DNA from: Aquabacterium sp. OR-4
Lineage (GTDB): Bacteria; Pseudomonadota; Gammaproteobacteria; Burkholderiales; Burkholderiaceae_C
NCBI RefSeq assembly: GCF_025290835.2
Contig: NZ_JAOCQD020000001.1
Span: 1,178,001 to 1,242,000 of the forward strand
Direction: 5' to 3'
DNA length: 64,000 bases
Shown here: piece after piece, positions 1 to 8,306 of the stretch
Position numbering within the stretch: position 1 is the first letter of the stretch
How the letters are laid out: every line of letters begins with the position of its first letter
The notes under the pieces: model-generated
What the model was told of the DNA's origin: nothing
The model's input: only the letters and a program-made list of their open reading frames with translations
Databases searched by the model: none
Position numbers and translations under genes: made by a program

Positions 1-113
1 CACTGGCGCTCGGCCGGGCTCAGCGCGGCCGCGGCGGTGGCCGCCAGGCTGTCGCGGGTGACGCAGACGATGGGGACGGCCGAGGCGGCAGGTTTCTTCA
101 GCGTGACGGTCAT
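1..113 (-). CDS. N-terminal fragment of an unidentified protein, cut by the window edge
   Basis: An open frame runs leftward from an ATG at 113 off the window edge, giving 37 codons that begin MTVTLKKPAASAVPIVCVTR. It lies 242 bases beyond the rne stop on the same strand. The pattern of a short hydrophobic VPIVCVT strand followed by an Ala-rich segment is reminiscent of the start of M17-type leucyl aminopeptidases, but the fragment is too short to identify. No clear Shine-Dalgarno is seen before the ATG. Confidence 0.5.
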   Translation of the reverse strand, partial: MTVTLKKPAASAVPIVCVTRDSLAATAAAALSPAERQ

Positions 114-283
114 GGTGGGCGGCTGGCGGGTGAGGGTGGCGGCGGCTGGGCCGAGGCTGGGCGATGGGTGGGCCGGCGGTGGGCCGACTTTGAACTAGGG
201 CCGGGCACCGGGTGGCGTTGCGCCGGGTTGGCCGGGGGATCGAGCGGGCTGTGGCCTGCGCCATGCAACACGCCGCCGCGGCT

Positions 284-315
284 GGGGGCCGGGGCGGCGT
301 GTGGGGGTAGGGGGG
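284..315 (+). other. G-run cluster, possible G-quadruplex
   Basis: Four runs of four to six G lie at 284-288, 291-294, 303-307 and 310-315, separated by 2, 8 and 2 bases. They sit in the gap downstream of the rne stop. On the minus strand, in which rne is read, this would be a C-rich tail. In a genome this GC-rich such clusters can arise by chance, and no function is assigned. Confidence 0.3.
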
Positions 316-355
316 CGAGGCGCGCCGGGTGGGCGCGCCACACCGGCCTGGCCGG

Positions 356-3300
356 TCAGGCCTGCGGGGCCGCCGCCGGCTGCTCGAAGGGCAGGGTCAC
401 CTGGGACAGGTCCTTGCGCGTCTCCACCAGCACCAGCGGGCCTTCATCGAGCAGCACCACGGGCTTGGGCTCGCGCGGCACATGCACCGGCTTGGGCTCG
501 GCGGCCATCGCTGCCTGGGCGGCGGCGATCTTGTCGGCATCCGACAGCACCCACTGCAGGCCGGCACCATCGGCCAGGCTTTGCAGCGAGCTGACCGGCA
601 GCGTGAAGGCCGTCACCACCGGCATGGCCGCAGCCACCGCAGCGGCCGGGGCCGGGGCGGGTGCCCGTTGCGGCGCCACCGGGGCGGCGGCTGCCGGGGC
701 GGGTGCCACCGGGGTGGGGGCGGCCGGCGCGGCGGCTTCGACCGTCACCGGCTCGGCAACGGCAGAGGCAACGGCAGAGGCAACGGCTGCTGCGGCGTCG
801 GGGGCGGGAGCCTCGTCGGCGGCGGCAGGCGCGGGCGCAGCGCTCTCGTCAGCGGCCACGGCCTCGCCCTCACGGCGCTCGCGCGGGCCGCGCTGGCGGT
901 CGCGGCCACGGCCACGGCGGCGGTTCTCGTCGCGGGCCTCGCCGTCGGCCGGCGCGCCGGCTTCGGCGCTGCCGTCGGCGGGCGTGTCGGCGCTGGCGTC
1001 GGCGGCGTCACCGGCCGGGGCCACGGCGGCGGCGTCGACCGCGTCGGTGGCGCTCAGGCCCTCGGCGCCGGCCTCGGCACCCGGCGCGCCCTCGTCACCG
1101 CGGGCACCACGGCCGCCACGGCGGCGGCGGCGGCGGCGCTGCTCTTCGCTGCCGCCCTCGGTGCCGTCCACGGGGTTCTGGCCATCCACCAGGGTCAGCG
1201 GCAGTTCGCCCTGCGCGGCGGTTTGGCCTTCGGCCACCAGGGCCTCGGGAGCACGGGCCTCGCGCTCGGGGCGGCGCGGGCCGCGCTCGCCACGTTCGGG
1301 GCGCTCGGCGCGTTCACCACGCTCGGGGCGTTCGGCACGCTCCGGGCGCTCGGCACGTTCGCCGCGCTCGGCGCCGCGCCCTTCGCGGTTCTCGCGGCCT
1401 TCGCGGTTGCCACCACGGCCACCACGCTCGCCGCGCTCACCGCGCTCACCGCGTCCGCCACGCTCACCACGGCGGCCATCGCGGTCGCCGCGGCCTTCAC
1501 GGCCCTCGCGGCCCTCGCGGCCTTCGCGCTTGGCTTCGCCGGCCGGTGCTGCAGCCGGTGCGGCCGCGGGGGCTGCTGCCGGTGCCGCCGGGGCGGTGGG
1601 CGCCGGCGCCGGGGCGCCGAACAGCTTCTTGATCCAGCCAAAGAAGCCGCGGCCCGCTTCGGGCGCGGGCGGCTGGGCCACCCACGTGGGCGCGGCCGGC
1701 GCGGCCGGTGCCGCCGGTGCGGCGGTGGCGGCCACTGCGGCGGCCGCCACGGCCACCGGCTCGGGCCTGGGCGCGGGCATCGGCGCCGGCTGGTCGGGCA
1801 GCACGCCCTTGATCACCGGTTCCTGCTTCGAGCCGGCCTTCTCGCGGCGGCTGATGGCCACCTCGTCCTCCGGCTCCTCGATCATGGTGTAGCTGGCCTG
1901 CAGGTTCTCCAGGCGCGGATCGTCGTGGCGCAGGCGCTCGAGCTTGTAGTTCGGCGTCTCGAGGTGCTTGTTGGGCACCAGCAGCACCGTGCAGCGCTGC
2001 TTCAGCTCGATCTTGGTGATCTCGGTGCGCTTCTCGTTGAGCAGGAACGACGTGACCTCCACCGGCACCTGCACGTGCACGGCGGCGGTGTTGTCCTTCA
2101 TCGACTCTTCCTGAATGATGCGCAGGATCTGCAGCGCGCTCGATTCGGTGTCGCGGATGTGGCCGGTGCCGTTGCAGCGCGGGCAGGTGATGTGGTTGCC
2201 TTCGCTGAGCGCCGGGCGCAGGCGCTGGCGGCTCAGTTCGAGCAGGCCGAACTTGCTGATCGAGCTGAACTGCACGCGGGCGCGGTCTTGCCGCATCGCG
2301 TCGCGCAGGCGCTGCTCCACCTCGCGGCGGTTCTTCGACTCCTCCATGTCGATGAAGTCGATGACGATCAGGCCGCCCAGGTCACGCAGGCGCATCTGGC
2401 GCGCGATCTCGTCGGCGGCTTCCAGGTTGGTGCGGGTGGCGGTTTCTTCGATGTCGCCGCCCCGGGTGGCGCGCGCCGAGTTCACGTCCACCGAGACCAG
2501 CGCCTCGGTGTGGTCGATCACGATGGCGCCGCCCGAGGGCAGGTTCACCGTGCGGCTGAAGGCCGTCTCGATCTGGTGCTCGATCTGGAAGCGGCTGAAC
2601 AGCGGCGCATCGTCGCGGTAGCGCTTCACACGTGGTGCCAGCTCGGGCATCACGTGGGTCATGAACTGCTTGGCCTGATCGTAGATGTCGTCGGTGTCGA
2701 TCAGGATCTCGCCGATGTCCGACGTGAAGTAGTCGCGGATCGCACGGATGACCAGCGACGACTCCTGGTAGATCAGGAACGCACCCTTGCCCTGCTTGGC
2801 GGCGCCGTCGATGGCGTCCCACAGCTTGAGCATGTAGTTCAGGTCCCACTGCAACTCGGCGGCAGTGCGGCCGATGCCCGCGGTGCGGGCGATCAGGCTC
2901 ATGCCCTTGGGGTATTCGAGCTGCTCGAGGTTCTCTTTCAGCTCCTCGCGGTCCTCGCCCTCGATGCGGCGGCTGACGCCACCGCCGCGCGGGTTGTTGG
3001 GCATCAGCACCAGGCAGCGCCCGGCCAGGCTGACGAAGGTGGTGAGCGCCGCACCCTTGTTGCCGCGCTCTTCCTTCTCGACCTGCACCAGCAGTTCCTG
3101 GCCTTCGCGGATCGCGTCCTTGATGGTCGCGTTTTTCAGCTCGATGCCGTCGCGGAAGTACTGGCGCGAGATTTCCTTGAACGGCAGGAAGCCGTGGCGG
3201 TCTTCGCCGTAGTCGACGAAGCAGGCTTCCAGGCTGGGCTCGACGCGCGTGACGACGGCCTTGTAGATGTTGCCCTTGCGCTGCTCGCGCCCTTCGATCT

Positions 3301-3388
3301 CGGTTTCGAAGTCGAGCAGCTTCTGCCCGTCGACGATGGCCAGGCGCCGCTCTTCCGGCTGCGTGGCATTGATCAGCATGCGTTTCAT
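356..3388 (-). CDS. rne: Ribonuclease E
   Basis: Endoribonuclease that starts mRNA decay, processes rRNA and tRNA and scaffolds the degradosome. The protein (1010 aa) begins [10 protein letters not shown] as in E. coli. An S1 RNA-binding domain lies at about 35-120, followed by the DNase I-like catalytic part with the two metal-binding regions [13 protein letters not shown] and [11 protein letters not shown]. The Zn-link CPRCNGTGH is near residue 402. After about residue 540 the protein is disordered: Ala/Pro stretches, then a long Arg/Glu/Gly tract of [11 protein letters not shown] and RAERPE type, then more Ala/Pro. The ATG at 3388 is chosen over an in-frame GTG at 3394 because GAGGAG lies six bases before it. 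Divergent from rluC with a long leader, as in E. coli where rne is autoregulated. Confidence 0.97.
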   Translation of the reverse strand: MKRMLINATQPEERRLAIVDGQKLLDFETEIEGREQRKGNIYKAVVTRVEPSLEACFVDYGEDRHGFLPFKEISRQYFRDGIELKNATIKDAIREGQELLVQVEKEERGNKGAALTTFVSLAGRCLVLMPNNPRGGGVSRRIEGEDREELKENLEQLEYPKGMSLIARTAGIGRTAAELQWDLNYMLKLWDAIDGAAKQGKGAFLIYQESSLVIRAIRDYFTSDIGEILIDTDDIYDQAKQFMTHVMPELAPRVKRYRDDAPLFSRFQIEHQIETAFSRTVNLPSGGAIVIDHTEALVSVDVNSARATRGGDIEETATRTNLEAADEIARQMRLRDLGGLIVIDFIDMEESKNRREVEQRLRDAMRQDRARVQFSSISKFGLLELSRQRLRPALSEGNHITCPRCNGTGHIRDTESSALQILRIIQEESMKDNTAAVHVQVPVEVTSFLLNEKRTEITKIELKQRCTVLLVPNKHLETPNYKLERLRHDDPRLENLQASYTMIEEPEDEVAISRREKAGSKQEPVIKGVLPDQPAPMPAPRPEPVAVAAAAVAATAAPAAPAAPAAPTWVAQPPAPEAGRGFFGWIKKLFGAPAPAPTAPAAPAAAPAAAPAAAPAGEAKREGREGREGREGRGDRDGRRGERGGRGERGERGERGGRGGNREGRENREGRGAERGERAERPERAERPERGERAERPERGERGPRRPEREARAPEALVAEGQTAAQGELPLTLVDGQNPVDGTEGGSEEQRRRRRRRGGRGARGDEGAPGAEAGAEGLSATDAVDAAAVAPAGDAADASADTPADGSAEAGAPADGEARDENRRRGRGRDRQRGPRERREGEAVAADESAAPAPAAADEAPAPDAAAAVASAVASAVAEPVTVEAAAPAAPTPVAPAPAAAAPVAPQRAPAPAPAAAVAAAMPVVTAFTLPVSSLQSLADGAGLQWVLSDADKIAAAQAAMAAEPKPVHVPREPKPVVLLDEGPLVLVETRKDLSQVTLPFEQPAAAPQA

Positions 3389-3994
3389 GTGCACTCCTCA
3401 CATGCACCTGCCGATGAATGCGGCAAGTGCATCGCAGTCACCGCGCCCGGGCGTCAGCGACGCTCGGGCAGGCGACCCATCCAATGCACGAGAAACGAAA
3501 AATCGGCCGGAGAAGGAATCGCCCTGGACTGCGGTTGATCGGGGTCGATCAGGCGTGCAGCGGGGCAGCGTGCGGCGAGGCCGGTTCGGCAGGCGGTGCC
3601 CCGGTCACCCGGCCCGGTGCCACGCGCGCCGGCCACGAAGGGCCTGGGCGCATCGCGCGGCGGCCCTCGGCGCCAACTGCGGCGCGGGGGCGGGGGGGGT
3701 GAAGGGGGCTCATGCGAGGCGAGGGCTTCGACGCGGGTGGCAGACGGCCCCGGTGGGAGTGTCTGCCGCCCATGACCTTTTTTTGGCTCCCGTCTGAAAG
3801 ACGGGACGGCTGGTATTTCGTGTCTCTTCCACCTGGCTGCCGAACCGCCCGTCCACCTTTGGGAACGGGCCTGCTGCGGGCCACGCAGGCGTTGCATCAA
3901 CGTTGTTCAAGACACCCCTCCTGGGGTGCCCTGCCACGGTAGCGCCGTTCATGCCCGGGTAAACTCTGAAAAATCAAGCACTTACAGCCCACTT
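3389..3994 (-). other. rne-rluC intergenic region, probable long rne 5' leader
   Basis: About 600 bases without a credible gene separate the divergent rne and rluC. Read on the rne strand it contains two perfect short stem-loops: CACCCC/GGGGTG with a four-base loop at 3913-3928, and a seven-base-pair stem at 3789-3805, followed on that strand by an A-run. A perfect TATAAT on the minus strand at 4007-4012 would make this region an rne leader of roughly 600 nt. In E. coli the rne leader is also long and mediates feedback control by RNase E; the parallel here is inference. Confidence 0.5.
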
Positions 3995-5158
3995 GTGGCG
4001 GAGATCATTATAAGCACCAAACCATCACGGGCCCGGCAGCCAGCCCACGCGGCGGCCCCGGCCCCGGCGCAAGCCCCGCCAGCGCCGCCGGCGCCGGGGC
4101 CCCAGGTGCGCCATCTGGTGGTGGACGAGGCCGGCGAAGGCCAGCGGCTCGACAACTTTCTGCTGCGCCACCTCAAGGGTGTGCCCAAGACCCATGTCTA
4201 CCGCGTGATCCGCTCGGGCGAGGTGCGCGTCAACAAGGGCCGCGCGGCGGCCGACACCCGCCTGGCGCCCGGTGATCTGGTGCGCCTGCCGCCGGTGCGC
4301 CTGTCCGATGCCGCCGCCCAGCGCCTGGACGGGCGCAGCGACGGCGCCGGCGGCCCGCGGCCCGACGACACCGGTGCCGCCGCCGCCGGCCAGGCGCCGC
4401 CGCGCGAGTTTCCGGTGCTGTTCGAGGACGAACACCTGCTGGCCATCGACAAGCCGGCCGGCGTGGCCGTGCATGGCGGCTCGGGCGTGAGCTTTGGCGT
4501 GATCGAGCAGTTGCGCCGCGCGCGGCCTGCGGCCAGGTTCCTGGAGCTGGTGCACCGGCTCGACAAGGAGACCTCGGGCATCCTGCTGCTGGCCAAGAAG
4601 CGCAGCGCGCTGGTGGCCCTGCAGGACCAGTTCCGTGCTCGCGACACCGGCAAGACCTACGCCGCGCTGGTGCTCGGCGCCTGGCCGGCCCGGTTGAAGG
4701 TGATCGACGTGGCGCTGCACAAGACGCTGGACGCCCGCGGCGAGCGCCATGTGCGTGCCGTGGCGGCCGATCACCCCGATGGCCAGCGCTCGATCAGCCT
4801 GGTCAGGATCGTGCAGCCGCTGGGCGAGGCCACGCTGCTGGATGTGACCATCAAGACCGGCCGCACGCACCAGATCCGTGTGCACCTGTCGCAGGCCGGC
4901 CACCCGATCGTGGGTGACCCCAAGTACGGTGACTTCGCCCGCAACCGGCAGTTTGCGCGCGGCGAGGCCCTGCCGGGCCTGCGCTTCGAGCGCATGTTCC
5001 TGCACGCCCGCGAGCTGGCCTTTGACCACCCGGCCAGCGGCGAGCGCATCACGCTGGCGGCGCCGCTGCCGCCCGAGTGCACCCAACTGATCGCGCGCCT
5101 GGGCGATCGCGGCCAGGCAGATGCCGGCCGCAGCGACGGTGTCATCGCGCCGGGCTGA
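3995..5158 (+). CDS. rluC: 23S rRNA pseudouridine synthase RluC (RluA family)
   Basis: Converts uridines in 23S rRNA (955, 2504 and 2580 in E. coli) to pseudouridine. The 387-aa reading has an Ala/Pro-rich N-terminal tail, an S4 RNA-binding domain with GQRLDNFLLRHLKGVPKTH, and the RluA-family catalytic motif HRLDKETSGILLLAKK containing the active-site Asp. Further on is GRTHQIRVHLSQAGHPIVGD, typical of the family. The GTG at 3995 (V/M-AEIIISTK) is preferred over an ATG at 3926 that lies far upstream of conserved sequence. No start is well supported, and a later GTG near the S4 domain is possible. Confidence 0.93.
   Translation: MAEIIISTKPSRARQPAHAAAPAPAQAPPAPPAPGPQVRHLVVDEAGEGQRLDNFLLRHLKGVPKTHVYRVIRSGEVRVNKGRAAADTRLAPGDLVRLPPVRLSDAAAQRLDGRSDGAGGPRPDDTGAAAAGQAPPREFPVLFEDEHLLAIDKPAGVAVHGGSGVSFGVIEQLRRARPAARFLELVHRLDKETSGILLLAKKRSALVALQDQFRARDTGKTYAALVLGAWPARLKVIDVALHKTLDARGERHVRAVAADHPDGQRSISLVRIVQPLGEATLLDVTIKTGRTHQIRVHLSQAGHPIVGDPKYGDFARNRQFARGEALPGLRFERMFLHARELAFDHPASGERITLAAPLPPECTQLIARLGDRGQADAGRSDGVIAPG
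4007..4012 (-). promoter_or_regulatory. Candidate -10 box of the rne promoter
   Basis: The minus strand reads GCTTATAATG, a perfect TATAAT hexamer, pointing toward rne. No good -35 was found 16-18 bases upstream. The site lies within the first codons proposed for rluC, so rluC expression and rne transcription could interfere. Confidence 0.45.
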
Positions 5159-5314
5159 GGCAGCGGGCAGAATCGGCCACAGCTTGGTCGAGGCGACGCA
5201 GTGCGCCGTGCCATCGCTGATCAGTCGCGCCGGGGACGGATTCGGTGCGCGCCAGGTTTGCTGCGCGACGCAGCAGACAGGGTTGTTCCGTCGTTGTCAG
5301 CAAGGGGGGGTGCG

Positions 5315-5950
5315 ATGGGGTTGTTGGCGAAGTTGCAGCAGGCACGGCGTTTGGTCACGCTGCTGGCGGACATGCATCGGGGGGTCAAGGACCTGCCCGA
5401 GGTCCGCAGCATCGACCATCTGCTGGCGCAGCACCGGCTGAACGGCGAGGCGGCCGGCCCCACGCGCACGCTGGACATCGGCTGCGGGCCCGACCCGAAG
5501 AACCCCTTTCGCGCCAGCGAGGTGCATGGCCTCGACATCCGCGAAGATCTGGGACGCAACATTCGCTACGCCGACCTGACCATCGGCGGCGCACCGTACC
5601 CGGATGGGCATTTCGATTACGTCACCGCATTCGAGTTTCTGGAACATGTGCCGCGCGTGATCTACCTGCCCGAGCGGCGCTTTGCGTTCGTCGAGCTGAT
5701 GAACGAGGTCTGGCGCATCACCAAGCCCGACGGGCTGTTCCTCTCGAGCACACCGATCTACCCGTTCTCGCCGGCGTTCCGCGATCCGACCCATGTCAAC
5801 CTGATGACCCACGAGACGATGTCGATCTACTTTGACAACCGCCACCGCGGTGCGGCGATGTACGGTTTTCGCGGTGCCTTCGACATCGTGGCCCAGGGGC
5901 GGCTGGGGTCGAACCTGGTGTGCGTCATGCGCAAGCTCAGCAGGCCCTGA
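5315..5950 (+). CDS. Class I SAM-dependent methyltransferase
   Basis: Predicted methyltransferase of 211 aa with the SAM-binding motif I LDIGCGPDPKN near residue 50, an acidic motif II region (VHGLDIRED) and the post-motif FDYVTAFEFLEHV typical of type 11 methyltransferases. The substrate is unknown. The ATG at 5315 follows a strong purine tract (AAGGGGGGG), which favours it over an in-frame ATG at 5201. The next gene is a membrane acyltransferase, so a role in cell-surface glycan or lipid modification is plausible but inferred. A sampled stretch (5821-5880) is 60% GC, less than typical here, and the gene interrupts an otherwise familiar block. Confidence 0.85.
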   Translation: MGLLAKLQQARRLVTLLADMHRGVKDLPEVRSIDHLLAQHRLNGEAAGPTRTLDIGCGPDPKNPFRASEVHGLDIREDLGRNIRYADLTIGGAPYPDGHFDYVTAFEFLEHVPRVIYLPERRFAFVELMNEVWRITKPDGLFLSSTPIYPFSPAFRDPTHVNLMTHETMSIYFDNRHRGAAMYGFRGAFDIVAQGRLGSNLVCVMRKLSRP

Positions 5951-6021
5951 ACCTTGCGCCCCCTTCGTTCCGGCACCCACTCCATGCCCCGACCGCGGCG
6001 GCGGGCCGGGAGCAAGCGGCG

Positions 6022-7140
6022 ATGAAATCCGTTTCGGGCGCCTACTTTCCGGCGCTTGACCATCTGCGCGCGCTGGCCGCGCTGCTGGTCTTCACCTGGC
6101 ATTTCACCCATGGCGGTCAGGGCGCGCCGCTGCCTTACGAGGGCGTGCCGATCTGGGGGCCGCTGGTGCTGTTCGACGAGGGCCATGTCGGCGTCTCGCT
6201 GTTCATGACGCTGAGCGGCTACCTGTTCATGCGCCTGCTGGACGGCCGGCGCATCCACTTCGGCTGGTTTCTGTGGAACCGCGCGCTGCGCCTGTTTCCA
6301 CTGCTGCTGCTGGCGACCATGCTGTTCGCGATCCAGCGCGCCGTGGACGAAGGCGACATCCGCCGCGCCTACTGGGTGTGGGCGGTGTTCCCGAAAGGCT
6401 TCGTCAAGCCGTCCTGGCCCAACGGCGGCTGGTCCATCACCGTCGAGCTGCACTTCTACCTGCTGCTGCCCTTGCTGCTGGCCCTGATGCGCCGCACCTG
6501 GCTGGCCATGCTGGTCCTGCTGGCGGCGGCGCTGCTGTTCCGCTGGGCCTGGTACCAGCAGCACGGTGAGGTCGAGTTCCTGGCCTACTGGACCCTGGTG
6601 GGGCGCATCGACCAATTCCTGCTGGGCATGCTGGCGGCGCACTGTCGCGGCGCGTTGGTGCGGCGCCCCTGGGCTGTGGCGGCGTTGTGGGTGTTGTTTC
6701 TCAGCTTCTATGACGCGTTCGACGCTGCCGGCGGCAACCACGGCTTGCGCCAGAGCAGCGTGTGGATCGTGCTGCCCACCATCGAGGGCCTGGCCTTTGC
6801 GGCCCTGATCGCCTGGTATGACGGCGCGGGCATTGCCGCCAACGGCGCGGTGTCGCGCTGGTGGGGAAAGATGGGCGAGTACTCGTACTCGATCTACCTG
6901 CTGCATTTCTTCTGGGTGTTCCACCTGGCCCATTGGCTGCACCGCCATGTTGTCGATCTGTCGAACGCCTACGTGGCCTTTGGTGTGGCGTTTGTGGCCT
7001 TCGCCGCGTCGATGCCGGTGGGCTATCTGAGCATGCGCTTCGTCGAGGCGCCGTTCCTGCGCCTGCGGCGGCCCTACATCCGCAACGCGGTGCAGCAGCC
7101 GGTCACGGGGCCGGCCGGCGATTCAGCGGCCGGGCGCTGA
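6022..7140 (+). CDS. Membrane acyltransferase, acyltransferase-3 (OafA/YrhL) family
   Basis: Integral membrane protein of 372 aa, probably transferring acetyl or another acyl group to a surface polysaccharide or lipid. It starts with FPALDHLRALAALLVFTWHF, the first membrane segment of the family with its conserved LDxLRxxA-H pattern. About ten hydrophobic segments follow, including LFMTLSGYLFMRLL, and it ends with SYSIYLLHFFWVFHL and FVEAPF, typical near the C-terminus of this family. The start at 6022 (MKSVSG) is chosen because homology begins right after it and GGGAG lies upstream. It follows the methyltransferase by 71 bases, and the two probably form an inserted unit. Confidence 0.88.
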   Translation: MKSVSGAYFPALDHLRALAALLVFTWHFTHGGQGAPLPYEGVPIWGPLVLFDEGHVGVSLFMTLSGYLFMRLLDGRRIHFGWFLWNRALRLFPLLLLATMLFAIQRAVDEGDIRRAYWVWAVFPKGFVKPSWPNGGWSITVELHFYLLLPLLLALMRRTWLAMLVLLAAALLFRWAWYQQHGEVEFLAYWTLVGRIDQFLLGMLAAHCRGALVRRPWAVAALWVLFLSFYDAFDAAGGNHGLRQSSVWIVLPTIEGLAFAALIAWYDGAGIAANGAVSRWWGKMGEYSYSIYLLHFFWVFHLAHWLHRHVVDLSNAYVAFGVAFVAFAASMPVGYLSMRFVEAPFLRLRRPYIRNAVQQPVTGPAGDSAAGR

Positions 7141-7158
7141 GCGGCTCTGGCGATTGAC

Positions 7159-7164
7159 GATACT
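7159..7164 (+). promoter_or_regulatory. Candidate -10 hexamer (GATACT) for a leaderless HAD mRNA
   Basis: GATACT ends six bases before the ATG at 7171, so transcription would start at or next to the A of the start codon. No Shine-Dalgarno precedes that ATG. No convincing -35 is visible. Confidence 0.35.
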
Positions 7165-7170
7165 CCGGGC

Positions 7171-7839
7171 ATGTCTGCACTGCGCCCCCGCCGCTTCGAC
7201 CTGGTCGTGTTCGACTGGGACGGCACCTTGTTCGATTCGACCGCGCTGATCGCGCGCTGCATCCAGGCCGCGGCCGTGGACCTGGGCCTGCCCGAGCCCA
7301 GCCGCGAGCGTGCGGCCTATGTCATCGGCCTGGGCCTGACCGAGGCGCTGCAGCACGCCGTGCCCGAGCTGCCGGCCGAGCGCTACCCCGAGCTGGGCCG
7401 GCGCTACCGCCACCATTACCTGCAGCGCGAGCATGAGCTGGTGCTGTTCGACGGCACGCTCGAGATGCTGCAGGCCTTGAAGCGCCGCAACCACTGGCTG
7501 GGCGTGGCCACCGGCAAGAGCCGGCGCGGCCTGGACGAGTGCCTGGCCACGGTGCAGCTCAAGGGCCTGTTCGATGCCACCCGCACGGCCGACGAGACCG
7601 CCGGCAAGCCGCATCCGCGCATGCTGCTCGAGCTGATGCGCGAGTTCGGCGTCGAGCCCGAGCGCACGCTGATGATCGGCGACACCACGCACGATCTGCA
7701 GCTGGCCCGCAACGCCGGCACGGCCAGCGTGGCGGTGAGCTTTGGCGCGCACGAGCCCGAGAGCTTTGCCGCGCTCGAGCCCTTGCACGTGGCGCACTCC
7801 ACCGCCGAGCTGTCTGCCTGGCTGCAAAGCCAGGCCTGA
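7171..7839 (+). CDS. HAD-family phosphatase, phosphoglycolate phosphatase-like
   Basis: Soluble haloacid-dehalogenase hydrolase of 222 aa. Motif I FDWDGTLFDS supplies the nucleophile and acid/base aspartates. The Gph-like helical cap follows, then motif II ATGKS, the lysine of motif III in GKPHPRMLLE, and motif IV MIGDTTHDLQLARNAG. Size and motifs fit the Gph/PPase-like subfamily. In Burkholderiales such a gene commonly follows rluC and precedes a Rieske gene and sppA. The true substrate is not determinable. It is preceded by a possible leaderless promoter. Confidence 0.9.
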   Translation: MSALRPRRFDLVVFDWDGTLFDSTALIARCIQAAAVDLGLPEPSRERAAYVIGLGLTEALQHAVPELPAERYPELGRRYRHHYLQREHELVLFDGTLEMLQALKRRNHWLGVATGKSRRGLDECLATVQLKGLFDATRTADETAGKPHPRMLLELMREFGVEPERTLMIGDTTHDLQLARNAGTASVAVSFGAHEPESFAALEPLHVAHSTAELSAWLQSQA

Positions 7840-7843
7840 GCCG

Positions 7844-8299
7844 GTGGCCCCAGACCCGGCCCTGGCTCCGTTGCCGCTGTGCCCCAGCAGCGCGCTGGCC
7901 GAGCGTGGCCGCGCCTTCGTGTGGGACGTGCTGCTGTGGGGCCAGCCGGCCCGCGCCTTTGCGCTGCGCATCGACGGCCGCGTGGTGGCCTACATCAACC
8001 GCTGCGTGCATGTGCCCACCGAGATGGACTGGCAGCCGGGCGAGTTTCTCGATGCCGACAAGCGCTTCATCCTGTGCTCGATCCACGGCGCGGCCTATGC
8101 CCCCGAGGACGGGCGCTGCGTGGGCGGCCCCTGTGGCCGCGGCCGCCTGAAGCCGGTGACCGTGGCCGAGCAAGGGGGCATGGCCTGTTGGTATCCTTCC
8201 GCGGACATCCGCCCCAGCCCGGCAGCGGGCGGCGGCAGCACCGCACTGCACCCTCCGACGCCTTTCGCAGCCCCCGCGGCTGCCGACCCCGAGCCTTGA
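7844..8299 (+). CDS. Rieske [2Fe-2S] domain protein
   Basis: Small soluble protein of 151 aa with a single Rieske domain. The cluster ligands are the pairs C-x-H in NRCVHVP and C-xx-H in LCSIHGAAY. The GTG at 7844, four bases after the HAD stop, is preferred because the frame upstream of it is antisense-like low-complexity sequence inside the HAD gene, and the tight spacing suggests translational coupling. Probably an electron-transfer or redox-sensing partner; no oxygenase or oxidoreductase catalytic subunit is adjacent. The last 30 residues are Pro/Ala-rich and unlike the domain. Confidence 0.87.
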   Translation: MAPDPALAPLPLCPSSALAERGRAFVWDVLLWGQPARAFALRIDGRVVAYINRCVHVPTEMDWQPGEFLDADKRFILCSIHGAAYAPEDGRCVGGPCGRGRLKPVTVAEQGGMACWYPSADIRPSPAAGGGSTALHPPTPFAAPAAADPEP

Positions 8300-8306
8300 G
8301 CCCCCG

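Noticed and set aside
329..3538. Very long open frame on the plus strand opposite rne (over 1000 codons), and similar long antisense frames opposite the acyl-CoA reductase (14560-16488) and res (57426-60638)
   Set aside because: These are mirror frames caused by high GC in the third codon position. They show His/Gln/Arg/Ala-rich low-complexity translation with no motifs, while the opposite strand encodes well-recognised proteins.
3775..3805. T-run followed by a perfect hairpin, considered as a terminator
   Set aside because: The T-run precedes the stem on the plus strand, and on the minus strand the stem is followed by an A-run, so neither orientation has the stem-then-T order.
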